The position numbers were made by a program, and so were the translations under genes. Shown here piece by piece: positions 18,247 through 29,000 of a stretch of DNA of 49,043 nucleotides; the stretch's first letter is position 1, and every line of letters starts with the position of its first letter. Location of the stretch: positions 1 through 49,043 of the IMG/VR virus record IMGVR_UViG_3300048009_000449. One strand, written 5' to 3'. The notes under the pieces were generated by a model that searched no databases, was not told where the DNA came from, and was given only the letters and a program-made list of their open reading frames with translations. The DNA is from a virus.

Positions 18247-18579
18247 TTATCCTAATGCTATTGAAAATGCCAACGCAGAATCTAATACATCTACACCTTC
18301 AACTGTAAATGCGTTTCCATTTGTTACATTTATTGAACCACTTATTTGAACTGAACCACTATTGATGATATTTATTCCACCATCAGTATTTTCCGTACCA
18401 ACATTTAATGTCTGTCTAACAACTAAATCCGTAAATTCAGCTTGTTGAACAGTAATATCTCCAATAAATGAACCACTAAGTGAACCAGTAAACGAACCAG
18501 TAAACGAACCACTCAAATCAGCATATGCCGATGGAGCTTGTGTAATCGAACCGGAAAAACTGGGTTGGTCTATTCTCAT
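18247..18579 (-). CDS. short fibre-like protein
   Basis: A 110-aa protein made of the same Ser/Gly/Thr modules as the giant fibres: SGSFTGSFTGSLSGSF near residues 23-38, then TDLVVRQTLNVG, SGSVQISGSINVTNG and a hydrophobic C-terminus. It could be a minimal trimeric beta-helix fibre or spacer. An AAAGGTAA site lies before the ATG, and the leader carries the ATATTTATA motif (18602-18610). It is tightly linked to the next 110-aa gene. It resembles a single excised N-terminal module of the 3720-aa protein, so origin by duplication is plausible. Confidence 0.75.
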   Translation of the reverse strand: MRIDQPSFSGSITQAPSAYADLSGSFTGSFTGSLSGSFIGDITVQQAEFTDLVVRQTLNVGTENTDGGINIINSGSVQISGSINVTNGNAFTVEGVDVLDSALAFSIALG

Positions 18580-18601
18580 GTGATAATTACCTTTTCTTTG
18601 A

Positions 18602-18610
18602 TATAAATAT
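18602..18610 (-). promoter_or_regulatory. intergenic ATATTTATA motif
   Basis: Coding-strand ATATTTATA 22 nt before the 110-aa fibre-like gene; a near copy (ATATTTATT) lies 10 nt further upstream. Confidence 0.4.
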
Positions 18611-18631
18611 TAAATAAATATCTTTTAACTT

Positions 18632-19090
18632 CTAAGAAGGTTTGTTTGGCCAAGTAATATCGTATGGGTCTGATTGTGTTGTTACATCTCTTAGTGATTG
18701 TCTGTAAGTTTGCCAATCGGTTAGTGATGAACCTGTTATTGGTGAATCTTGAAATTGTGTCCAATCTGACTCCGATAATAAAGTATTTCTCGTACTTCTT
18801 ATTTCTGACCATTTGATTTCCTTTCTTTTGTTTATTGTTTCAGTATCCGCATCAGTTATTTCATATGTTTGTATATAAACCGAACCAGATAAAGTAGGTG
18901 TAACTTCAGTTACATCCTTTGTATCATCAGTATCGTACCCACTACTTTTCAACTCAACTGGATATACATTGTATGATTGTAATAAATCATTACTTATCGT
19001 TGTTGGAAAACTAATGGTAGGATTCTCATTCTTTAATATTTGAATGGAATATGGATAAATTATTGTTGAACCTGAAACTTTTAAGTACAT
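18632..19090 (-). CDS. tail fibre assembly chaperone of the Phage_tail_APC type
   Basis: A 152-aa protein whose C-terminal 65 residues match the phage tail assembly chaperone pattern: R-K-E-I-K-W-S-E-I-R-S-T-R-N-x-L-L-S-E-S-D-W-T-Q, then SLTDWQTYRQSLRD and a final DITWPNKPS. The N-terminal half is beta-rich and likely binds its fibre client. Members of this family help distal fibre proteins fold and trimerise and are usually coded beside them, as here among three giant fibre genes. It starts 6 nt after the leucine-rich-repeat gene with only a weak AAAAAGAT site, suggesting coupling. Which fibre it serves cannot be told from sequence. Confidence 0.85.
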   Translation of the reverse strand: MYLKVSGSTIIYPYSIQILKNENPTISFPTTISNDLLQSYNVYPVELKSSGYDTDDTKDVTEVTPTLSGSVYIQTYEITDADTETINKRKEIKWSEIRSTRNTLLSESDWTQFQDSPITGSSLTDWQTYRQSLRDVTTQSDPYDITWPNKPS

Positions 19091-19096
19091 ATCTTT

Positions 19097-20020
19097 TTAT
19101 TTAAATGTTGCTGGTATTGAACCAAAATTAGTTAAACCACTACAAAAAGCAAAACAATCAGTACCAATTGGATTTGATGTTCTTTCAAAAATCTCATCAC
19201 CATTTGAATCAGTTGGAGTTACACCAGTTAATAAGTTTGATGTAGTTGCCATATTAAATGCATTTGCAAAAGTAGTAACTTGTTGGTTATTAGTAAAAAA
19301 CTGACTTGGAATTCCAGCCACCTTTCTACAGTTTCTAAATACTGATTCAAAGTTTACTACTAATGCGTTATTATCAAACAAATTTGTTGGTATTGTTGTT
19401 AAATTTAACAATGCGTTAAATGTACCCGAAAATGATGTTACATTTGTATTGTTATCAAACAAACCAGATGGTATTGCTGTTAATCCTTGACAAAATACGA
19501 ATGTGTTAACGAATGAAGTTACATTTGTTGAATAATCAAATAAACCATTGGGTATTATTGTAATACCAGTTTGTCTAAATGTAGAGTTAAATCTTAATAC
19601 AGTATTTAATCCATCATTTAATGTTGCGTTATTAGAACCATCCGCTGGTATAGTTGTTAAATTAATACATCCATAAAAATCAATTTCTTCAAACTGAACT
19701 ACTCCCCAATCATCAACTGATTTGTATAAGTTTTTGTATGATGTGTTATTACCAACACTAAAACCCGGACAATATCCACTAACTATAATTTGATAACTAC
19801 CAGCAGTTGAATATGTATGAAATCTATCAGATGATGTTGTTGATGTAATTATAGAATCACTACTACCATCACCCCAACTTACTGTTATATTAGGTTGTTT
19901 TCCACCTGGCGCAGTAATAGGTAACTCAAATTGAGTATTTGTTGATGTTGTTTGTATTGTAAATTTAAAAGGTCTCACTTGTCCTGCTTCTATTGATAAT
20001 AATCTTCTTGCTATACTCAT
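19097..20020 (-). CDS. BspA-like leucine-rich-repeat protein with a PKD-like N-terminal domain
   Basis: A 307-aa protein. Residues about 20-100 hold a PKD-like pattern, VSWGDGSSD followed by FHTYSTAGSYQIIVSG. Residues 153-260 are four 27-residue repeats of the form h-T-x-IP-x-x-LFDNNTxVTxFxxTF, where the first position is aliphatic. That is the style of BspA-like leucine-rich repeats known from bacterial surface adhesins and Mycoplasma DUF285 proteins. The repeat after residue 260 is degenerate. No signal peptide or cell-wall anchor is present, so a virion-bound adhesin is more likely than a host surface protein. It sits between the 3720-aa fibre and the fibre chaperone. The function as a receptor binder is inference. 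Confidence 0.75.
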   Translation of the reverse strand: MSIARRLLSIEAGQVRPFKFTIQTTSTNTQFELPITAPGGKQPNITVSWGDGSSDSIITSTTSSDRFHTYSTAGSYQIIVSGYCPGFSVGNNTSYKNLYKSVDDWGVVQFEEIDFYGCINLTTIPADGSNNATLNDGLNTVLRFNSTFRQTGITIIPNGLFDYSTNVTSFVNTFVFCQGLTAIPSGLFDNNTNVTSFSGTFNALLNLTTIPTNLFDNNALVVNFESVFRNCRKVAGIPSQFFTNNQQVTTFANAFNMATTSNLLTGVTPTDSNGDEIFERTSNPIGTDCFAFCSGLTNFGSIPATFK

Positions 20021-20033
20021 AATTCATAACTCA

Positions 20034-23000
20034 TTAACTTATGTTGTTGGCACTTAGGAATCCATAATAAGTACTCCCCCCATCATAAGTATAGAATACT
20101 AATATATCTTTTCCACCAGCCGTTAGTGTTGGTGCTGCTCCATTTGCCCATTGTATTGATGCTGGCCAACTTACAGTTGCCGTACCACCACTACTATCCT
20201 CTAACAATAATGTAAATCCAATTGCACGAGGGGCTGATGGTGCGTTTGAAAGAGCGATTGTTATACTACCTATTCTATCAATTCTAAAATTATTAGCCGT
20301 TGATAAATCTATCGTTGTACCACCAGTTGAATTTCCTATGTTATTATAATTCTCGTGGAACCTTGTAGAGAATGTTGTAGCTCCCAGAAAATCACCATCT
20401 ACATCTAATTCACCACTTATTTGTACATTTCCAGTTACATCTAAATCAGCTCCATCAAATGTTAGGTTTGATTGTGCAGTTCCAGTTCCATCACCATCCA
20501 TAGTAAGAACTCTATCTGCTCCATCATTTGCTACATTTAATAATCCACTTGAACCAGAAGAACCTGATGAACCCGATGAACCAGTTTCACCTGATGTACC
20601 AGAACTTCCACTTGTTCCACTTACACCACTACTACCACTACTTCCAAATAAAGTACCATCTAAACCAGATGTACCCGATGAACCATTTGAACCACCTACA
20701 CCGGATGTTCCACTACTTCCACTCGAACCAGATGTTCCAGATGAACCCGATGAGCCAAATAAAGTACCATCTTGTCCAGAAGTACCAGCGGTTCCACTTG
20801 AACCACTTGAACCAGAAGAACCTGCAGTTCCTGTTGAACCACTACTTCCAGATGTACCAGATGAACCTGATGAACCGAATAAAGTACCATCTAAACCAGA
20901 TGTTCCAGCAGTTCCACTTACACCACTTGAACCAGCAGTACCAGTTGAACCACTACTTCCGCTCGTACCACTACTACCACTACTTCCAAATAAAGTACCA
21001 TCTTGACCTGATGTACCACTTACACCACTCGTACCAGCAGAACCACTTACACCACTCGTACCAGATGAACCTGTTTGACCCGAAGTACCATCAGAACCAC
21101 TTGTACCAGAACTTCCGAAGAATGTACCATCTAATCCAGATGTACCTGAAGTACCAGAAGTTCCACTTAAACCACTCGTACCTGATGAACCACTCGTTCC
21201 ATTAGTACCAGATGTACCACTACTTCCAAAGAATGTTCCATCTTGTCCAGAAGTACCACCAGTACCAGAAGAACCACCTGTTCCAGTAGTTCCTGAAGAA
21301 CCACTTTGACCACTCGTACCATCAGTACCTAATCCACTTGTTCCAGATGTACCATCAGTACCAGAACTACCACTACTACCAAAGAAAGTTCCATCAACAC
21401 CAGACGTACCAGAAGTTCCGCTTGAACCAGATGTTCCAGATGTTCCAGCTCCAGATGTACCAGAAGTACCTGTTGTACCACTACTACCAAAGAATGTTCC
21501 ATCCTGCCCACTTGTTCCACTTGTTCCAGAAGAACCCGAAGTTCCACTCGTTCCAGCTCCAGAAGTACCTGAGGTTCCAGTTTCACCAGAAGTACCACTA
21601 CTTCCGAAGAATGTTCCATCAACACCTGAAGTTCCAGATGTACCAGAAGAACCTAATCCACTTGTACCAGATGTACCAGTTTCACCTGATGTACCCGATG
21701 TACCACTACTACCGAAGAAAGTTCCATCTTGTCCGCTTGTTCCACTTGTTCCACTTGTTCCAGAACTTCCTGCTGAACCTGAAGTTCCAGCAGAACCACT
21801 ACTTCCACTACTTCCGCTTGTACCACTCGTACCAGAACTTCCGAAGAAAGTTCCATCTCTACCAGTTGTACCTGATGTACCATCAGTACCATCTACACCA
21901 TTAATACCAGATGAACCAGCAGTACCAGTTGAACCACTCGTTCCAGACGAACCTGATGAACCAAAGAACGTACCATCTTGTCCACTACTACCAGAACTAC
22001 CACTTGTACCATCTTCACCATCTTCACCAGTTGTTCCAGAAGAGCCCGAAGTTCCACTTGAACCTGATGTACCATTAGTACCACTTGTACCACTACTACC
22101 ACTACTTCCTTCTGCTGATGTACCTGATGTACCAGTTGTACCACTTGTTCCTGCTGAACCACTACTTCCGCTTGTTCCTGATGTACCACTACTTCCTTCC
22201 GCTGATGTACCAGACGAACCTGATGTTCCACTTGTTCCAGAAGTTCCACTACTTCCACTTGTTCCAGATGTACCAGCAGTTCCACTACTTCCTTCAGCTG
22301 ATGTACCACTTGTTCCAGTTGTTCCAGATGAACCTGAAGTTCCACTACTTCCACTTGTTCCAGAAGTACCACTACTTCCCTCTGCGGATGTACCTGATGT
22401 ACCCGCTGAACCACTTGTTCCTGCTGAACCTGAAGTTCCATTTGTACCACTTGTTCCAGAAGTTCCACTCGTTCCAGTTGAACCTGATGTTCCACTTGTC
22501 CCAGAAGAACCCGAAGTTCCGCTTGAACCTGAAGTTCCGTTTGTACCACTTGTTCCAGAAGTACCCGATGAACCAGAAGTTCCAGATGAACCTGAGGTTC
22601 CAGTTGTTCCACTCGAACCAGAAGTACCAGCGGTTCCACCACTACCAGACGTACCACTTGTTCCAGAAGTTCCGCTTGTTCCACTTGTTCCACTTGTGCC
22701 CGAAGTACCACTACTTCCACTTGTACCAGATGAACCTGATGTTCCGTTTGTACCAGAAGTACCCGAAGTACCAGCTGAACCACTACTACCTCTTTCTCCA
22801 CTTGTTCCGCTTGTACCAGAAGTTCCACTTGTACCATTTGTACCAGTTGAACCACTACTACCACTACTACCACTCGTACCAGAAGTACCAGCTGAACCTG
22901 ATGAACCTTCTTCACCATCTGCTCCACTTGTTCCACTTGAACCAGAAGAACCACTGCTTCCGCTTGAACCAGAACTACCCGAAGAACCACTACTTCCACT

Positions 23001-26000
23001 TGTTCCAGATGTACCACTCGTTCCAGAAGAACCCGATGTACCAGAAGAACCACTACTTCCACTACTTCCACTTGAACCAGAAGAACCTGATGTACCTCCA
23101 CTACCAGAAGAACCACTACTTCCGCTTGTTCCAGAAGAACCTGAAGTTCCGCTTGAACCAGATGAACCAGAAGAACCTGATGAACCTCCAGTTCCAGATG
23201 AACCAGAAGAACCTGATGTTCCAGAAGTTCCAGAAGTTCCGTACTTATCTACTATTTGAATAGTACCAATCATTGAGGAGTGTGAAGCACATTGATAAAC
23301 TATACTATCAGGTGCATCCTCCGGTACTCTATATTTTACTAATACTGATGTTGAATGATTTCCATTTGTTGGGTCATTGTTTGTTGTGCCCGGAACTGTG
23401 TTTGTATTTCCATCTGATAATCTTAGTGCAAATGGATGAGATGAAGCAACATCACTTACATCGAAATAGAAAAGTTCTCCCCTTACTAATGTAATTGTTG
23501 GGAAATCTCCAGTATATCCAGAAAAACTATAAGCAAATCCAGCATTTTCTACAACAAATAATCTTCCACCTTCTCTACCAGATGAACCCGATGTTCCACT
23601 TGTTCCAGAAGTTCCACCACTACCTGATGAACCGGATGTTCCACTCGTTCCACTCGTTCCAGAAGAACCTGAAGAACCTGAAGAACCAGCTGAACCAGAT
23701 GTTCCAGACGTTCCACTTGAACCAGAAGAACCTCCACTACCAGATGTACCACTTGAACCACTACTTCCACTCGTACCACTACTTCCGCTTGTACCAGATG
23801 TTCCACTACTTCCACTCGTACCAGATGTACCAGCTGAACCTGATGAACCAGATGTACCTGAAGTTCCACTCGTTCCAGTTGTACCGCTTGTTCCACTACT
23901 TCCAGAAGTCCCAGATGAACCTGAAGTTCCACTCGTTCCACTCGTTCCAGCTGAACCAGATGAACCACTTGTACCAGAAGTACCTGATGTACCTGCTGAA
24001 CCACTACTTCCAGATGAACCACCAGTCCCAGAAGTACCACCAGTTCCAGAAGTACCACTAACTGCAGTTACATCTCTTTTTTCTATTCTATTTGTAGTTT
24101 CATTTATTACTAATACTGTATCTGAACTACCTGTTTCTAATCCTATTAACTCAGTACTTCCCGTTACTACTAAACTACCACTTACTTCAAATCTTCCAAC
24201 AAATGAACCAGTACCATTATTTGGTAAGAAATTTTCTCCTACAAAATCACCAGCATTTAGAGCGAATGAAGCAGTTGCCGCATAAGATGCTGAAAGTACA
24301 GTCATCGATGCGGTTTGATTATTTCTTACATAATCTTCAGCAGATACAGCGTTTATAGCATAAGATGCTGATTCAGCGTATGATGCTGAAAGTACAGTCA
24401 TCGATGCCGTTTGGTCAGTTCTTACAAAATTATCAGTATTAAAATCACCAGCGTTTACTGCGAATGAAGCAGTTTCAGCATATGATGCTGAAAGAACTGT
24501 CATAGATGCAGTTTGGTTATTCTTTATATATTGAGATAAGTTACCTAACTCAGCAAGTGATGCTGAATCAAATCCTACTAATGATGATGCCGTTCCAGCG
24601 TTTTCTGCAAATAATGCATAAGATGCTGAATTAACTAAACCTACCACATCATCACCTTCTACAAATCCTGCTAATCTACCACCAGTACCAATTACTGCTT
24701 GTCCACTTGTTAATCCACTAAATGTTACTCTAACCGATGAACTATCAATTGATTCGATTGCTTGTGGAATAATCTGTCCATTTGAACCAGTTTCATAAAT
24801 TTGAACTACTGGATAATCAATAGCAAAATTGTGTTGGAATGTTACCTGAGTTACATCTGAGAATGGGAATACAGCAGTATCACCAAATTGTGTTACAGGT
24901 CTAAATTTATTTGCAGCTGCATCAAATACTAAAATATCTAAATCATCAGGTACATCTATACCAACATTTTCACCCTGATATGAACCTACAAATGATGATG
25001 TAATTCTTGGTGAGAATATTTCATCAGTTACAGTTATCTTAGATGCACTTACATCATTTTGGAAATTAACTTCTCCGAAGAATGTTGAACCACTAGCAAT
25101 CGATGTTACTACAAACCCATCATCAGGATTCGTAGATGCGGTTACTGAACCACTAAGAATTCTACTTTGGTCTAATCCAACAATAGCATCAGCTGGTATA
25201 TTAAATAATCCTTCACCACTACCACTAAAGAATCCACTTCCAGATGGTATAGTTACACTTCCACTAATATTAAGTGAACCAGTAAATTTAGAACCATATG
25301 TTGGTGAGAAAACTCTAAATCCTTCATTTGGTTCAACAGAAGCACTTACACCACCACTAATGATTAATGGTAATTGTAAATCTTGTAATGCATCAGCTGG
25401 TATATTAAATAATCCACCACCATCACCAACGAATAATGTACCACTAATTTGTGTATTAGCAAAAAATCCTTTATTTGGTGAAATTGATGCAGTTGCTGAA
25501 CCCGATACTATTCTATCTAATTCTAAATCTTCAATCGCATCTAATGGAATATTAAATAATCCACCACCATCACCACGATATAGAGATGCTGTTATTGATT
25601 GAGAAACTTCTAATGAACCACTAATTTCTACTTTAACTGAACCAGACCTAAGTGTTGGGTCTAAGTTTTCTACTCTAAAGAAACCTAATGGGTCAACTGA
25701 TGCAGTTACCGAACCAGTAAATATTTTTGATGAATCAATTGCTAAGTTAGCAATATCAATGTTTGTAATTCCACTACCATCACCAGTAATAATTCCACCT
25801 ACATCTAATGATTCCGATATATTAACCGAACCACTAAAAGATGAATCTACACTTGTACTTATATTGTTATTAAATACTTTAAATTCAGTTTCATCTAACG
25901 ATGCCGTTGCTGAACCACTTTCTAATACGTTTAATGTAAGTGCTAAATTAGCTATATCGATATCAGTTAAACCACTACCATCACCAACAAATCTACCACC

Positions 26001-29000
26001 ACCACCAACAGTTATTGAACCAGATGTTACAATAGAACCAGTAAATTCTGAACCACTTTGGGGTGCAGTTACTACAAACGTATCACCACTTGCAACCGAT
26101 GCCGTTGCAGAACCACTTGAGATAAGAGGTGCAGCTGCCGCTTGTACATTTTCTAAGTTTGAACCATCTCCGAAATAAACACCAGTATATGAACCACTAA
26201 ATGAACCACTTAGTACTAAATTATCACTTCTATTTTCAAACCTATTTGATGATGATGAAAATACTATAATATCATTATTAGATGCCGATACTATTTGTAC
26301 ATCATGTAAATCTTCTAAGTGATTACCTAATTGTGGTCTTACTAAAAGTTGTATGTTATCACCATTTACTCTTTCAACAAGTGCTATTGTTGATTTTAAA
26401 TTAGGTGCTTCAGGTTTTACATTTGTCATACCACCAGCCCTTTGTGGGTCTGGATATAGTATATCTCCCTCACTCCAAGTTGAACCAGTATATTTTAACC
26501 CAGCATCTTCTAATAAGTCTACCTTTACATCCCTAACCATACCAAACCAAGTAGCAAATCCTTCTTGATTATTATCTATATTTTCGGTTAGTACACCAAT
26601 TAATAAATCAGAATCATAAGTACCATCTGAGATAGATTTAATAACTCTAATTCTTTGACCTTGTGATGGATTGTTTGGGTCAACCATTACCAATGTACCA
26701 TTGATTAGATTTTCACCAGCTTTATTTACTACCTTTGGATAATATAATTCCTGTCCGATTTGTAATGAAGCAGAACCTCCACTCATTCCTAAATCCAAAG
26801 TACCATCGGTTTCATTCCACTTTAATCTACCTGGTTGAGATGGGAATGTGTTTTCACCAGTAACAAAATCTATAACCGATGAAGTTAAATAAGATGATGT
26901 TATAAATGGTGATGATATTTTTTCTGCAGATGAAATACTACTTACATCTAATGTTCCAGTTATTTCAGTATTACCATTTATAATATTTTGTGAAATTGTT
27001 GGAACTTCTTCTAATATTTTTATAGAAGAACCATAAGATGCTGATGGAGTTGAAAAATAATATAATCTTTTTGGTGTATTATCAGTAACTTCTAATTTTA
27101 AAAATGCACCACTATTACCAGCAGTTCCATTTGTTGTTACACCAGTTGTATATTGAGTACCAGTGTTATGGGAACCATCTACCGTTTGAGATAATTTTAT
27201 TGGATTATTTGCGTTAGAAGAATCTGATATATCAAAGTGATATGTAAGTCCATTTAAGAATTTTAATGGTTGCTTTAAATTACCATTTATTGCAAATCCG
27301 TTCTGCCCAATAGTTACTGATTGAGTAATTGGAAGAGTTTCTAATTCAATTACCGAAGTAGATACATATAATCCACCCGTTACATTTAAATCACCTTCAA
27401 TAGATGATGTTGTATTTACTTTGAATCCAAATTCAGGATCTGTTGATGCGGTTACACTACCACTTGCGATAAATGATAACTCTTCTACATCTTCTGCTAA
27501 TGCTGAAAGAGGTATATCAAATAAATCTCTACCACTACCACTAAATGAACCACTAAATTGAGTACCTCTAACAATATTTGTATCAATATCACCAGTTGTT
27601 GTTATTGAACCACTTGTGAAAATTGAACCAGTTACAACAACTGTATCATTTATTATAGTTTCACTAATTGGATAACTAAGTACTTTTCTGATTTCCCCAC
27701 CCATACCAGAGTGATTCAAACAATAATAGTATAATGTATCAGGTGTATTAAAGTTTATTGCTATTGTAACTTGTGAACCATTTGTACCAGCAGATATACT
27801 ACCAGTATCTACACTACCAGTAAATGGAACACCACCAGCGTGTGTACCATTATCAGTTGTTGAAAATCTTATTTCATGTGTAGCGTTTGTAGAATCTGAT
27901 TGATTGAATGTGTATGTACTACCACTTACCAAATAAAGTAATGGTTGTCTCTTTCCATCTATTTCATATTTGTTACCATCATCAGTTCCAATAACTTTTA
28001 CAATTTTTTCTAAATTATCAGGTCCCCAAGAAGTTGATGCTGATACTATTAAACTACCACTTGTAGTTATACTATCATCGAACCTACCAGTTGAATTTAC
28101 TTCAAATCCTCTATTAGGGTCAACCGATGCAGTTACCGAACCACTAACAATTCTAAATGCTTCTTCAGTAATTGCTGATAATGGAATATTGAATAATGAT
28201 TCACCACTACCACTAAAGATAGATGCTGATACAACTCCACTTACATCGATATCACCATCGATAGATGCAGATGTATTTACAATCAATCCTAAATTTGGAG
28301 AAATAGAAGCACTAACTGAACCACTTGATATTCTTGGAGAATCTTCTGAAAGTGCCGATTGTGGGATATTAAATAAGTTTTCACCACTACCACTAAAAGA
28401 TGAACCCGATGTAAGTGTTACACTTCCACTAATTTGTATAGAACCACTAAATGTTGAACCACTCTCAGTAGATTCTACTACAAATCCAAAATTTGGAGAA
28501 ACTGATGCCGTTACTGAACCACTTGATATTAATGGTGCATCTTCCGAAAGTGCCGATTGTGGTATGTTAAATAGTTCTGAACCATCACCAACGAATCCAC
28601 TGGATGATATCTTCGCACTTGCCGTTACATTCCCAAATATTTGAGTTTCACCAAATAATTTTTGAGTATCAGTATTTGAATCATCACCAAATATGTTTGA
28701 GCCAGTAGATATTACTATGGATGATGAAATAAAGTTTACAAAAATTTCTTCAGCTGTTATTCTACCACTAACTGATAAATCTCCTTCAATAGAAGATGAT
28801 GTATTTACTACAAATCCTAAATTAGGTGAAATAGATGCGGTTGCTGAACCACTTGCTATTCGTGTAGCATCTTCAGAAAGTGCTGATTGGGGAATGTTAT
28901 TAAGTTGTGAACCATCTCCAGCTACAGAACCACTTAATGACCCAGTGAATTCATCAGCTATGATTTTTGGAACATCTAATGATTCTGATATAGAAACACT

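Noticed and set aside
15725-24056. Dense short repeats that could suggest a CRISPR array
   Set aside because: There are no spaced identical repeats with unique spacers; the periodicity is 9 nt and encodes Gly-X-Y.
20528-24061. Several long open frames on both strands within the second collagen-like region
   Set aside because: They are frame shadows of the repeat, with low-complexity His/Leu/Tyr/Asn or Val/Glu/Leu composition, and contradict the clear Gly-X-Y frame.
23270-28010. Electron-transfer enzyme or host-derived plastocyanin gene
   Set aside because: The cupredoxin-like domains are embedded in fibre proteins with no signal peptide or redox partner, so an auxiliary metabolic gene is not supported.
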